DNA of 64,000 nt from contig JADHVO010000001.1 of NCBI GenBank assembly GCA_016783965.1, positions 434,001-498,000 of the forward strand, in the 5' to 3' direction. Made by a program: the position numbers and the translations under genes. The stretch is from Alphaproteobacteria bacterium. Lineage in GTDB: Bacteria; Pseudomonadota; Alphaproteobacteria; Micropepsales; Micropepsaceae. Under the pieces are notes generated by a model. That model searched no databases, was not told the DNA's origin, and saw only the letters and a list, made by a program, of their open reading frames with translations. Shown here piece after piece: positions 18,933 through 27,535 of the stretch. Position 1 is the stretch's first letter. Each line of letters opens with the position of its first letter.

Positions 18933-20036
18933 TCAGAACTTGATGCGCGCGCGGCTCAGCAGCGAGACGGCGTTGGCGCCGTTCTGGCCGGCATAGTTCA
19001 TCTGGTAGCTCGCGTTTGCCTGGAGCGCGACCGAGCCGTCGAGGAAGGTCGTGACGTAGCCGACCTCGATATCCGTCTCCGGCGTGGTGCCGGCAAGGAT
19101 GTTGTTGCGGGCGAAGAATCGCTGGCCGTCCTGCGCGCTGGTGAGCGTGAAGTCGCTGCCGCCGAGCGCGGGCCGCGAGACGGCAAAGCCCAGCATGTCG
19201 TCGCCGAACAGGCCATTCTTGGCGATGGCGATGCCGTAGGACCGCGTGCGCAGCGGATCGGTCGACGCGATCGACGCGATGCTGAGGCCCGGACGCAGAT
19301 CGAGCTGCGTCACGCCTTCGCTGTAGGTCGCGGTCGTCACCCATCCATTGCCGAAATGCAGGCGCGCCGACACGCCGAGCGCGCTCGTGCTGGCATTCGT
19401 GCCGGGCGCAGCCTGGCCGAGAAGACCGTTGCGCTCATCGCTTTGCGAAGCCATGACACCGAGATCGCCCCAGCCGGCAAAGCTCCAGTTCACACCCGCG
19501 AGCAGCGAGTTGGACGTGCGCGGTGCATAAGGCGACGGTTCGCCGCCCAGCCGCGCCAGCGCGGTGTAGGCGTCGGACGACGCAGTGGTCGCGCCCTCGA
19601 GATTGCCGACGGCGAGCTTCACGTGCAGGTCGTCCGCAACGGCCGCGGCGACGCCGAAGAGGTTGCCGCCATCGGCGAGCGACATGTAGGGCATCGCGGC
19701 CGATGCGGAGGACAGGAACAGGCCGTCAAAGGTATGCGCGTTCGACGCGTCGAACGGATCGATGCGGTCGCCGCGGCCGACCTTGTAACCGAGTTCCAGA
19801 TCCAGACCGGTGATCAGTGAGATACTGGTGGCGACATTCGCCACGGCCAGGCGCCCACTGCCCGGCGGTCCATAGGACGCGGCCGGCAGCGACAGGGACT
19901 GGCTGAGGTCGACGGCCGACGCCGAGGTGGCCTCATACGGATAAGCGGTCTGGACAGGCGTAAGCGCGTGCGCGGCGCTTGCAGCAGCAAGCGACGCCGC
20001 GACGGCGCATACAGCGCTGCGGAACCAGACCTTCAT
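18933..20036 (-). CDS. Predicted outer-membrane beta-barrel protein, unknown function
   Basis: The 367-residue product starts MKVWFRSAVCAVAASLAAASAAHA, an obvious signal peptide. The rest is rich in alternating polar/hydrophobic strands and small residues, and ends in LSRARIKF with a terminal phenylalanine, as expected for BAM-inserted barrels. The lack of a plug or TonB box separates it from the receptor downstream. It resembles the barrel portion of some autotransporter-type proteins without a passenger domain, but I cannot name a family. It is on the same strand as, and 205 bases before, the TonB receptor, so the two might be co-expressed. Confidence 0.8.
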   Translation of the reverse strand: MKVWFRSAVCAVAASLAAASAAHALTPVQTAYPYEATSASAVDLSQSLSLPAASYGPPGSGRLAVANVATSISLITGLDLELGYKVGRGDRIDPFDASNAHTFDGLFLSSASAAMPYMSLADGGNLFGVAAAVADDLHVKLAVGNLEGATTASSDAYTALARLGGEPSPYAPRTSNSLLAGVNWSFAGWGDLGVMASQSDERNGLLGQAAPGTNASTSALGVSARLHFGNGWVTTATYSEGVTQLDLRPGLSIASIASTDPLRTRSYGIAIAKNGLFGDDMLGFAVSRPALGGSDFTLTSAQDGQRFFARNNILAGTTPETDIEVGYVTTFLDGSVALQANASYQMNYAGQNGANAVSLLSRARIKF

Positions 20037-20083
20037 CGCACTCTCAATCCCACTCTAGCCTTTCGGCCTTCCTGAATTTACCA

Positions 20084-20131
20084 GCGCCAAGGCGTCAAAG
20101 CCATGAACGTCATGGTTTCCCTGGCGTTTTT
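20084..20131 (+). other. Imperfect hairpin followed by a T-run
   Basis: CCATGA-ACG-TCATGG (20101-20115) forms an inner stem, and CGCCA (20085-20089) with TGGCG (20122-20126) an outer one, followed by TTTTT. It resembles a + strand terminator, but no + strand gene ends nearby. It lies in the 250-base gap between the divergent barrel and MBL-hydrolase genes and might be a leader structure. Confidence 0.3.
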
Positions 20132-20286
20132 GCCGGTTTTCGCACGCACTTGTTGCACCTTGGGCACGCTACCACCCATGAAATTCGAGCAATTTCGTAA
20201 CAAAGCCGCGACAAGCCCGGACCGTTAATTGCCTTCTCCGGGACCATCCGGCCCGTAGACCAGCCCGATCCGAGCCTTTATTGCAG

Positions 20287-21000
20287 ATGGCCATGAGCGA
20301 GACGGCGATCAAGGCGGCAATTCTACCTGTCACCCCCTACCAGCAGAATTGCTCGCTGGTGTGGTGCACCCGCACCAGGAAAGCAGCCGTCATCGATCCT
20401 GGCGGCGACCTGGACCGGCTGAAAGAAGCCATGCGAGTCGAGGGGGTAATCTTGGAGAAGGTGCTGCTGACCCATGGCCACCTGGACCATGCCTCGGGTG
20501 CGACCAAGCTGGCGCGCGAATTCGGGGTGCCGATCGAGGGACCGCACCGGGACGACGCGTTCCTTCTGGACGAGTTGGGGCGCAACGCGAGGCGGTCCGG
20601 ATTCGGCGACGCGGAGAACTGCACGCCGGACCGGTGGCTGGAGGACGGCGACACGGTAACGGTGGGTGACGCGACATTCGGCGTGCGCCACTGCCCGGGC
20701 CACACGCCGGGGCATGTCGTGTTCTATCACGAGGGCGTGCGGGTCGCGTTCGTCGGCGACGTGCTGTTCCAGGGCTCGATCGGGCGCACGGATATTCCCC
20801 GCGGGAATTACCAGCAGCTGATCGACTCGATCACGCAGCGGCTGTGGCCGCTCGGGAGCGACATGGCGTTCGTGCCCGGACATGGGCCGATGTCGACCTT
20901 CGGGCGCGAGCGCCTCACCAACGGCTACGTCGCCGACGAGGCGCTCGCGATGACAGCGGAGCTTCAGCAGGGCCAGCCGAAGCCCAGGCAATACTCCTGA
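20287..21000 (+). CDS. MBL-fold metallo-hydrolase (glyoxalase II-like, YcbL type)
   Basis: This protein of about 237 residues shows the full zinc-binding set of the metallo-beta-lactamase fold: THGHLDHASGA (HxHxDH), HCPGHTPGHVVFY, a bridging aspartate in VAFVGDVLFQGSIGR, and a late histidine in VPGHGPMSTFGRER. The compact length and GSIGRTDIPRGN signature place it with YcbL/GloB-like hydrolases, which act on thioesters such as S-lactoylglutathione or related substrates in the cytosol. Two ATGs (20287 and 20293) are in frame close together and neither has a clear ribosome site, so the start is uncertain by two codons. It is convergent with the HAAS-domain membrane protein. Confidence 0.92.
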   Translation: MAMSETAIKAAILPVTPYQQNCSLVWCTRTRKAAVIDPGGDLDRLKEAMRVEGVILEKVLLTHGHLDHASGATKLAREFGVPIEGPHRDDAFLLDELGRNARRSGFGDAENCTPDRWLEDGDTVTVGDATFGVRHCPGHTPGHVVFYHEGVRVAFVGDVLFQGSIGRTDIPRGNYQQLIDSITQRLWPLGSDMAFVPGHGPMSTFGRERLTNGYVADEALAMTAELQQGQPKPRQYS

Positions 21001-21006
21001 CCCTCG

Positions 21007-21903
21007 TTATCGGGTAACCGGAGTCGTGGTGGTCACGACCGGCGGGATGCGGCCCCATTCGCGATAGATCTTGTAGAGCGCGGTGAGAATGCAGGCGGCG
21101 CCCACGAGCTGGAACGCCATGCGCGCGCCATAGTCGGCTTGCGCGTTCATGAAGATGCTGCCGTAGCTCGCGTGCCAGCCAAGCTGCGTTCCCGCGAGAA
21201 GAAACAAGGTGATCTCGATCGTGCGCGTCAGCCGCGTCCAGCGTCCCCTCACCATCGCCATCGCTTCCAGCACGACGAGCATCGGCACGATCGCCGCGAA
21301 CCACCACATGCGCAGCGGGCTGGCGAAATCGGCGGTGTAGGTCAGCACGCCCTGGTCGACACGGCCACCGGTCAGCAGATGGATCGCCGGGCCCGGCACG
21401 AGATAAACGGTCTCGTAAAACACCAGAATGGCGATCAGCGGCAGCTGTTCGATCGCGCGCACCCTGTCGTAGTCGCGAACCTTCGACGGCTTCCACTGGA
21501 AGTACTGCGGCCAGCGGCGCGCCGCCCAGCTCTTCAGCGCGAACAGGATCACCAGCACCCCCAGCCACGCGAGAAACCACAGCGCCGCGGTGTTGTGATC
21601 GATCGAAAACGGCAGACGCTGGTTGGTGGAGGGGATCAGCAGAGCGCCCGCGATCAGCGCCAGGACGAAATTGTGCGTGTCGACCGGATCGATGACGGCG
21701 TAGGGCGTGTGATAGCGCGCCGCCACCTCCGCCGGCCGGCCGAAGGCGCGCAGGCGGGCGAGCGTTTCGTCGGCGGTCGCGCTGGCGCCGATTTCCTCAC
21801 CGAGCAGCGAGCGGAGTTCGGCGGCGACGTCGGCGCGTTGCCTGCGCGGCAGTTGCGCCGCCACGTCGACGATATAGCTCTCGATGATCTCGCGCGCGTT
21901 CAT
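21007..21903 (-). CDS. HAAS-domain membrane protein partnered with PadR regulator
   Basis: The 298-residue product begins MNAREIIESYIVDVAAQLPR and continues LLGEEIGASA, matching the helical HAAS-type signalling domain that is usually encoded next to PadR repressors. A hydrophobic C-terminal half with about five to six membrane segments follows (for example LVLALIAGALLIPS, LWFLAWLGVLVILFALKSW). Its ATG overlaps the stop of the PadR gene (ATGA) and has GGAGGAG in the padR coding end, so the two are translationally coupled. In such pairs the HAAS protein is thought to sense envelope or membrane signals with the regulator; here the actual signal is unknown. Confidence 0.85.
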   Translation of the reverse strand: MNAREIIESYIVDVAAQLPRRQRADVAAELRSLLGEEIGASATADETLARLRAFGRPAEVAARYHTPYAVIDPVDTHNFVLALIAGALLIPSTNQRLPFSIDHNTAALWFLAWLGVLVILFALKSWAARRWPQYFQWKPSKVRDYDRVRAIEQLPLIAILVFYETVYLVPGPAIHLLTGGRVDQGVLTYTADFASPLRMWWFAAIVPMLVVLEAMAMVRGRWTRLTRTIEITLFLLAGTQLGWHASYGSIFMNAQADYGARMAFQLVGAACILTALYKIYREWGRIPPVVTTTTPVTR

Positions 21904-22247
21904 GACGTGCTCTCCTCCATCAGACCTTCGACTGTGCCGACCAGGGCGCGCCACTGCTCGGCCAGGTCGCGATAGATGCGCTCGCCGTCCTTGCTGCGGC
22001 GGTAGTAGCGGCGGGGCGGACCGTCCTCGATCTTCCATTCGCTTTGCAGAAGACCCTGTTCTTCCATGCGGCGGAGCAGCGGGTAGAGCGTGCCCTCCTC
22101 GATCGGCATGCCCTTGGCGTCGAGCGCGTGGCGCAGGGAGTAGCCGTACTGGTTGTCCTTGAGCTGCGAGAGCACCGCGAGCATCAGGACGCCGCGGCGG
22201 AGCTCCTGCTCCAGCTTGGCGGCAAGGTCGGAATGGGCCTTTTGCAC
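21900..22247 (-). CDS. PadR-family transcriptional regulator
   Basis: The 115-residue protein is a small PadR-type winged-helix repressor: ELRRGVLMLAVLSQLKDNQY, then YGYSLRHAL and the diagnostic EEGTLYPLLRRMEEQGLL followed by the wing GPPRRYYR. It begins at GTG 22247. The near-consensus promoter and overlapping dyad directly upstream suggest that it represses its own two-gene operon with the HAAS membrane protein. The C-terminal dimer helix is short but complete. Effectors of this family are usually hydrophobic or phenolic compounds; nothing here identifies one. Confidence 0.93.
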   Translation of the reverse strand: MQKAHSDLAAKLEQELRRGVLMLAVLSQLKDNQYGYSLRHALDAKGMPIEEGTLYPLLRRMEEQGLLQSEWKIEDGPPRRYYRRSKDGERIYRDLAEQWRALVGTVEGLMEESTS

Positions 22248-22270
22248 GGGTTTCGCCTACTGTCTGTCCC

Positions 22271-22299
22271 TATATACATAGTTACACACAGTATGTCAA
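22271..22299 (-). promoter_or_regulatory. Near-consensus promoter with overlapping dyad upstream of padR
   Basis: Read on the minus strand, TTGACA (22299-22294) is followed after exactly 17 bases by TATATA (22276-22271). The predicted transcript would start about 17 bases before the GTG of padR. An inverted repeat ACATA-N11-TATGT (22276-22296) lies across the spacer and touches both hexamers. A repressor bound there would block RNA polymerase, which fits PadR autoregulation. Confidence 0.7.
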
Positions 22300-22412
22300 T
22301 TGGTGCAGAGTGGGAAGCGCGTGCCGCGCAGGCACCTCGATGCGGTTGAAGCGCTGCGCGGCGCGGCCTAGCTTCGGGTCGCTATCTCCGCTGGATCCCG
22401 AATGTCCGTGTC

Positions 22413-23342
22413 ATGCCTGACCACCTCGACATTCGCGGCTATCGGGGCCGTTCCGATCTAGCGCTGCTTCTGGCATTTGCCAGCCGATCGCTTGCCGCCC
22501 GCTTCTCGCTCCCGTCCTGCTGGCATCCCGGCGATTTCATCTGGCTGCTGAAGCCCGATTACGACCGGCCGCACCGCGTGCGCATGTGGCTGTCATCGCG
22601 CGGCGTCGAGGGCGTGATGATGTTCACGGGCGTCGACCAGGTGTGGGTGGAGCTGCTTCCTGACAGCGAACATCTGCTGCCCGAAATCGTGGAGCGCGCG
22701 GAGCGAGCGCGTCTGCGCAGCGCCGAGGGTGCTGCGAACTTGTCCCTTCGCGTCTACGAGCGCGACGCCCGGCGCATCGCCGCGCTCGAGCAGCTGGGCT
22801 ATCTCCGCGGTGAACCGGATCACGTCTGGTTCCGTCGCGATCTCGCCGAACCGTTGCCAGACTTCCCGGTGCCGGCGGGTTTTCGCATACGCGATAGCGT
22901 CGGTGTCGACCCGGTGCTGCGCGCCAAGGCGCATCGCGACGCGTGGAACGACCTCTCACAGATCGGCATTCCCGACGCGCGCTCGGGCTTCACGACGGAG
23001 GTCTATATCGGACTTCGCGATGCACCGGTCTACGACCCGTCGCTCGATATCCTGGTCGAGGCTGCGAACGGCGAGTTCGTCGCCAGCACGATCTGCTGGG
23101 CCGATCCTGTCAGCCGCATCGGCATCTTCGAGCCGGTCGGCGCGCACGCGAAGTACCGCCAGCGCGGCCTGGCCCGCTTTGCCATGCTGGAGGGCATGCG
23201 CCGGCTGAAAGCGCGCGGCATGGCATGGGCCGGGGTCGGCACGGCGCATTTCAACGCGCCGGCGATTGCCGCCTATGGTTCCTTCTTCCCGCCGCTCGAC
23301 AGCTCACGCTGGTGGACCAAGACGCTAAGTCCGGGTTCCTAG
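22413..23342 (+). CDS. GNAT-family N-acetyltransferase, two-domain
   Basis: The 309-residue protein has a diverged N-terminal GNAT-like half (about 1-145) and a clearer C-terminal domain whose acetyl-CoA-binding loop is EPVGAHAKYRQRGLARFAML (R/Q-x-x-G-x-G/A type), followed by AWAGVGTAHFNAPAIAAYGSFFF-like terminal motifs of the Eis/GNAT type. Substrate cannot be predicted. The gene is transcribed alone and its stop overlaps the convergent enoyl-CoA hydratase stop by four bases (23339-23342). Confidence 0.85.
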   Translation: MPDHLDIRGYRGRSDLALLLAFASRSLAARFSLPSCWHPGDFIWLLKPDYDRPHRVRMWLSSRGVEGVMMFTGVDQVWVELLPDSEHLLPEIVERAERARLRSAEGAANLSLRVYERDARRIAALEQLGYLRGEPDHVWFRRDLAEPLPDFPVPAGFRIRDSVGVDPVLRAKAHRDAWNDLSQIGIPDARSGFTTEVYIGLRDAPVYDPSLDILVEAANGEFVASTICWADPVSRIGIFEPVGAHAKYRQRGLARFAMLEGMRRLKARGMAWAGVGTAHFNAPAIAAYGSFFPPLDSSRWWTKTLSPGS

Positions 23343-24190
23343 CGCGGAGCTGGTTTGAAGCTCGCCGGCATGCCCTGGCTGACCTTGCCGGGGAAGTTCG
23401 GTTTGCGCTTTTCGAGGAAGGCGGCGACGCCCTCGCGCACGTCCGGACCCGCGCCGAGTTCGAGGCTGAGCGCGCCGTCGATGCCCATGACGGGGAACGG
23501 CGTCGGCTGGCCGGCATACTGCCACAGCATGTGGCGCGTGATGGCAGCGGAGATGGGCGCGGTGTTCTCCGCCATCTCGGTCGCGAGCTCGCGGGCCCGA
23601 GTCATGAGCTGGTCGGCCGGGACGACCTCGCTGACGAGGCCGCCGGCGAGCGCTTCATCCGCGCCGAAGACGCGGCCGGTGAGGCACCACTTGAGCGCCT
23701 GGGTGAGGCCAACGAGGCGCGGCAGGAACCAGCCGCTGCCGGCCTCGGGCACCCGGCCGCGGCGGGCGAAGACGAAGCCGAAGCGTGCCTCGGTCGAGGC
23801 GATCTTGATGTCCATAGGGAGCGCCAGCGTGATGCCGACGCCGACCGCGGGGCCGTTGAAGGCGGCGATGGAGGGCTTCTTGGAATCGTAGATCGTCTGC
23901 ACGAAGCCGCCGCCGGTGCGCCTGGGCTTTACTCCCTGAAACATCGCAGTGTTGCCGGACTTGGTGTCGAAGGCGCCCGCGCCGCCGGAGATGTCGGCGC
24001 CGGCGCAGAAGCCGCGGCCCGCGCCGGTGACGATGATCACGCGGACGTTGTCGTCCTCGTTGGCGGCGATGAAAGCGTCTTCCAGCTCAATGCCCATCGT
24101 GGCGGTGTAGGCGTTGAGCTTGTCGGGGCGGTTCAGCGTGATGGTCGCGATGCGGTCCTTCACGTCGTAGAGAATGGTTTCGTAGGACAA
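23339..24190 (-). CDS. Enoyl-CoA hydratase/isomerase family protein
   Basis: The 283-residue product is a single-domain crotonase: ATITLNRPDKLNAYTATM at the N-terminus, the first oxyanion-hole segment GAGRGFCAGADISGG and the second FNGPAVGVGITLALPMDI, then RFGFVFARRGRVPEAGSGW. The glutamate in VPEAGSG is one of the usual catalytic acids. It probably hydrates enoyl-CoA or catalyses a related crotonase reaction in acyl-CoA breakdown. I set the start at TTG 24190 because a textbook GGGAGGAAACG ribosome site precedes it; the open frame beyond it runs through a palindromic repeat and is not conserved-looking. The nearby FadB/FadJ-type gene is divergent. Confidence 0.92.
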   Translation of the reverse strand: MSYETILYDVKDRIATITLNRPDKLNAYTATMGIELEDAFIAANEDDNVRVIIVTGAGRGFCAGADISGGAGAFDTKSGNTAMFQGVKPRRTGGGFVQTIYDSKKPSIAAFNGPAVGVGITLALPMDIKIASTEARFGFVFARRGRVPEAGSGWFLPRLVGLTQALKWCLTGRVFGADEALAGGLVSEVVPADQLMTRARELATEMAENTAPISAAITRHMLWQYAGQPTPFPVMGIDGALSLELGAGPDVREGVAAFLEKRKPNFPGKVSQGMPASFKPAPR

Positions 24191-24544
24191 CGTTTCCTCC
24201 CGAGTGTTTGGCGAAACGATAGCCCTGTGGCGCGGGAAGGCCAGACTGACGCCACGGCACACTCTCGAGTTTCCTTCCCCGTTTACGGGGAAAGTGGATC
24301 GGCGCGCGTCAGCGCGACGAACGGAAGGGGGAGAATCCCCATGCGCCAAGTCGTGCGCCGTTCAGTGCTGCGTCCCCCCTCCATCCACCACTCCGCTACG
24401 CGTCGTGGTCCCCTCCCCAGCAAACGGGGGAGGAAATGTGTGTGCCGCTGCGTCATACCGCTCGTTTGAAAACGACTCGACTTCCCGCCGCCAGCCTGAT
24501 TTTTTGTGCGCCAGCCAAGCAACAATATGTCGAGGGACGCGCCT
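24191..24544. repeat. Divergent gap carrying a large imperfect inverted repeat
   Basis: There is no gene in these 354 bases. The arm at about 24269-24296 (TTTCCTTCCCCGTTTACGGG) is imperfectly inverted at about 24409-24440 (CCCCTCCCCAGCAAACGGGG). Between them are GAACGGAAGGGGGAGAAT and GCGTCCCCCCTCCATCCACC. The layout matches a widespread class of GC-rich interspersed elements in alphaproteobacteria. Promoters for the two divergent beta-oxidation genes must lie in the flanks. Confidence 0.7.
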
Positions 24545-26629
24545 ATGACGGCCATCAATTCGGTTATGGATTTCTCGAAGGACGGAGACGTCGGCGTCCT
24601 GACGCTGAACTCGCCGCCGGTGAACGCGCTGAGCGCCAATGTGCGCGACGGCCTTTATGAGGGCTTCAAGGCGGCGATCGCCGACCCGGCCGTGAAGGCG
24701 ATCGTTCTGATCTGCGAAGGCCGCACCTTCATCGCGGGCGCGGACATCTCCGAGTTCGGCGGCGCGTCCAAGGGCGCCTCGCTGTTCGACGTGCAGAACA
24801 TGATGGAAGAGTCGCCGAAGCCGGTGGTGGCGGCGATCCACGGCACGGCGCTGGGCGGCGGCCTGGAAGTGGCGCTGTGCGCGCACTACCGCGTGGCGGT
24901 GCCGAGCGCGCGCTGCGGCCTGCCCGAAGTGAACCTGGGGCTCCTGCCCGGCGCGGGCGGCACGCAGCGCCTCCCGCGCATCACCGGCGTCGAGAAGGCG
25001 CTGGAAATGGTGACCAGCGGCAGCCATGTGCCGGCGAAGGAATGCCTGGCGATGGGGCTGGTCGACGAGATCGTGCCAGAAGGCGAGCTGAAGGCCGGCG
25101 CCATCGCGTTCGCGCGCAAGGTGGTGGCGGACAGGAAGCCGCTGGTGAAGGTGCGCGACAACGACACCAAATTGCAGGCGGCGAAAGGCCATCCGGAGAT
25201 CTTCGCGAATTTCCGCAAAGCGAACGCGCGCAAGTTCCGCGGCTTCAAAGCGCCGGAAGCGAACATCCAGTGCATCGAGGCGGCGGTGAACCAGCCGTTC
25301 GAGGAAGGCCTGAAGACCGAGCGCAGGCTGTTCATGGACGTGATGATGGGGCCGCAGTCGGCGGCGCAGCGCTATTACTTCTTCGCCGAGCGGCTGGCGA
25401 ACAAGATCCCGGACGTGCCGGACACGACGGCGACGATCCCGATCAAGAAGGTCGGCATCATCGGCGCGGGCACCATGGGCGGCGGCATCGCGATGAACTT
25501 CGCCAATGCCGGCATCCCGGTGACCATCGTGGAGGTGAAGCAGGACGCGCTGGACCGCGGCCTGAAGGTGGTGCGCGGCAACTATGAGCGTTCGGCCAAG
25601 GGCGGCCGCTTCCCGATGTCGGAAGTCGACAGGCGCATGGGCCTCATCACCGGCTCGCTGGACATGAACGCGCTCGCTGACGTCGACCTCGTGATCGAGG
25701 CGGTGTTCGAGCGCATGGACATCAAGAAGGATATCTTCACCAGGCTGGACTCGATCTGCAAGCCGGGCGCGATCCTGGCGACGAACACCTCGGGCCTGAA
25801 CATCGACGAGATCGCGTCGGTGACGAAGCGGCCGGAAGCGGTGATCGGCCTGCACTTCTTCTCACCCGCCAACGTGATGAAGCTGCTGGAGATCGTGCGC
25901 GCGGATCACACGTCGAAGGAGGTGATCAACACCTCGATGAAGCTCGCCAAGACGATCGGCAAGATCGCGGTGCTGGTGGGCGTATGCCCCGGCTTCGTGG
26001 GCAACCGCATGCTCGGCCAGCGCGGCCGGGAGGCCCAAAAGATGGTGCTGGAAGGCGCGATGCCGTGGGACGTGGACCGCGTGCTCTACGATTTCGGTTT
26101 CCCGATGGGGCCGTTTGCCATGTCGGACCTCGCCGGGCTGGACATCGGCTGGGTAAAGGAGCGGTCGAAGGGCGAGACGATCCGCGACGTGCTGTGCGAG
26201 GCGGACCGCCGCGGCCAGAAGACGGGCGCGGGCTATTACGACTACGATCCCGAGACACGCGCGGCAAAGCCGTCGCCGGTGACCGAGAAGATCATCAAGG
26301 ACTTCGTGACCAAGTCGGGCAAGAACCCGCGCACGATCGGCGACGAGGAGATCCTCGAGCGCTGCATCTATCCGATGATCAACGAGGGCGCGAAGCTCTT
26401 GGACGAGAAGAAGGCGATCCGTCCGAGCGACATCGACGTGGTTTGGGTGAACGGCTATGGCTGGCCGGTCTATCGCGGCGGCCCGATGCACTACGCCGAC
26501 CAAGTCGGCCTCGACAAGGTGCTGGCCAAGATGAAGGAGTTCGAGGCCAAGATGGGCGACGCCTTCAAGCCGGCACCGCTGCTCGAGAAACTGGCCGGCG
26601 AAGGGAAGAAGTTCGCGGATTTGCGCTGA
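24545..26629 (+). CDS. Bifunctional enoyl-CoA hydratase/3-hydroxyacyl-CoA dehydrogenase (FadB/FadJ type)
   Basis: This 694-residue fusion carries two successive beta-oxidation activities. Residues 1-190 are a crotonase with oxyanion-hole segments [17 protein letters not shown] and [20 protein letters not shown] and the catalytic glutamates in [15 protein letters not shown]. From about 295 follows the NAD-binding domain [20 protein letters not shown], then [16 protein letters not shown] and the C-terminal dehydrogenase domain with [10 protein letters not shown] and a duplicated terminal helical domain. Start ATG 24545 has GAGGGAC upstream; two earlier in-frame starts are less likely. The partner thiolase is not in the window. 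A stem-loop terminator follows. Confidence 0.95.
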   Translation: MTAINSVMDFSKDGDVGVLTLNSPPVNALSANVRDGLYEGFKAAIADPAVKAIVLICEGRTFIAGADISEFGGASKGASLFDVQNMMEESPKPVVAAIHGTALGGGLEVALCAHYRVAVPSARCGLPEVNLGLLPGAGGTQRLPRITGVEKALEMVTSGSHVPAKECLAMGLVDEIVPEGELKAGAIAFARKVVADRKPLVKVRDNDTKLQAAKGHPEIFANFRKANARKFRGFKAPEANIQCIEAAVNQPFEEGLKTERRLFMDVMMGPQSAAQRYYFFAERLANKIPDVPDTTATIPIKKVGIIGAGTMGGGIAMNFANAGIPVTIVEVKQDALDRGLKVVRGNYERSAKGGRFPMSEVDRRMGLITGSLDMNALADVDLVIEAVFERMDIKKDIFTRLDSICKPGAILATNTSGLNIDEIASVTKRPEAVIGLHFFSPANVMKLLEIVRADHTSKEVINTSMKLAKTIGKIAVLVGVCPGFVGNRMLGQRGREAQKMVLEGAMPWDVDRVLYDFGFPMGPFAMSDLAGLDIGWVKERSKGETIRDVLCEADRRGQKTGAGYYDYDPETRAAKPSPVTEKIIKDFVTKSGKNPRTIGDEEILERCIYPMINEGAKLLDEKKAIRPSDIDVVWVNGYGWPVYRGGPMHYADQVGLDKVLAKMKEFEAKMGDAFKPAPLLEKLAGEGKKFADLR

Positions 26630-26652
26630 GCGCGACCATTCGCTGAAAGTCG

Positions 26653-26680
26653 AAACGGCGGCAGGTAGCTGCCGCCGTTT
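26653..26680. terminator. Bidirectional terminator-like hairpin
   Basis: AAACGGCGGCA (26653-26663) pairs perfectly with TGCCGCCGTTT (26670-26680) around a 6-base loop. It sits exactly between the converging FadB/FadJ-type gene and TonB_C gene, so it can end transcripts from both sides. The arms' A/T ends give short U-runs on either strand. Confidence 0.8.
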
Positions 26681-26684
26681 AGTA

Positions 26685-27434
26685 TTACCAGATGCTGAAC
26701 CGAATCACGGCCTCGTGTCCGGGCGAGGCCGACGGAATGCCAGCATGCAGGGCAGGCAAGCTGCGCCATTTGGCGGTGACACAGGCCATTGCGGCATCGT
26801 CCAGCCGCTGAAAGCCTGCAGATGTCGTGATGTGCGGATTGAGAATCGCACCGTCCGCGCCAACATCGTAGCCGACCGTGACCTGTCCGCTCTCGTTGGC
26901 GCGTCTCGAATCGTCCGGATAGTAGGAGGAGCAGTCACGCGTGCGGCCCATGGCATAGGACGGCAAATTCAAATCCGCGCTGCCGGGAAACGCAGGCACG
27001 GCCAGAGCCGCGATCTCGCGAGGCTCGATCGGGGAAACGGCAGAATTCGCTTGGACGCCCGCGACCGTTTGGCTCTGCGTGGTAACGGCGTCCTCGAATT
27101 GGTCGACGGCGCGCTCGCGATAGAACGTCCAGTTCGCTATCGCGTTCTCGACGGCTGCTTCGACTGTGGCGTTGGGCGACTGGCCGGCCTGTGCCCATCG
27201 CGCCCGCAACAGGGTGAGCGATTCCTTGAGGCACGCGACAAAGGCATCAGATCGCGCTGCAAATGCGATGATATCCGGCCTGCCGGCCTTGAGTGTCTGG
27301 GCCGATGGCCGGGGGAAGAAATCCAGCTTGTACCAGGCAGGTGCCGGACAAGTCGGGGGATCGGACGGCAAAGCCATGGCTACGCTCGGCATCGCTGCGA
27401 GCACGACGGCCAAGCCCAGTGCGCTTCTGATCAA
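26685..27434 (-). CDS. Secreted protein with C-terminal TonB_C-like domain
   Basis: From TTG 27434, which has a GGGGGAGG ribosome site, the product has 249 residues and begins LIRSALGLAVVLAAMPSVAMA, a cleavable signal. The middle (about 30-145) is helical with NWTFYRERAVDQFEDAV. The final 80 residues (SGQVTVGYDVGADGAILNPH, then GFQRLDDAAMACVTAKWRSL) fit the TonB C-terminal fold, including the repeated pattern of a conserved aromatic-tryptophan near the end. No proline-rich spacer or retained anchor is seen, so it is not a standard energy transducer. The same fold ends the MORN protein at 13424. Function unknown. Confidence 0.8.
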   Translation of the reverse strand: MIRSALGLAVVLAAMPSVAMALPSDPPTCPAPAWYKLDFFPRPSAQTLKAGRPDIIAFAARSDAFVACLKESLTLLRARWAQAGQSPNATVEAAVENAIANWTFYRERAVDQFEDAVTTQSQTVAGVQANSAVSPIEPREIAALAVPAFPGSADLNLPSYAMGRTRDCSSYYPDDSRRANESGQVTVGYDVGADGAILNPHITTSAGFQRLDDAAMACVTAKWRSLPALHAGIPSASPGHEAVIRFSIW

Positions 27435-27535
27435 TGTCGCCTCCCCCGGTAGCCAAGGCGTAGCAGAAATTTCCGCGATCGGCGCGTCCATTTGCGGTTT
27501 GGGCGCATCCAAGGCTTCGACACAGGAGGATTTGG

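Noticed and set aside
24362..25855. Long - strand open frame opposite the FadB/FadJ-type gene
   Set aside because: Antisense to strongly conserved motifs and without its own domain.
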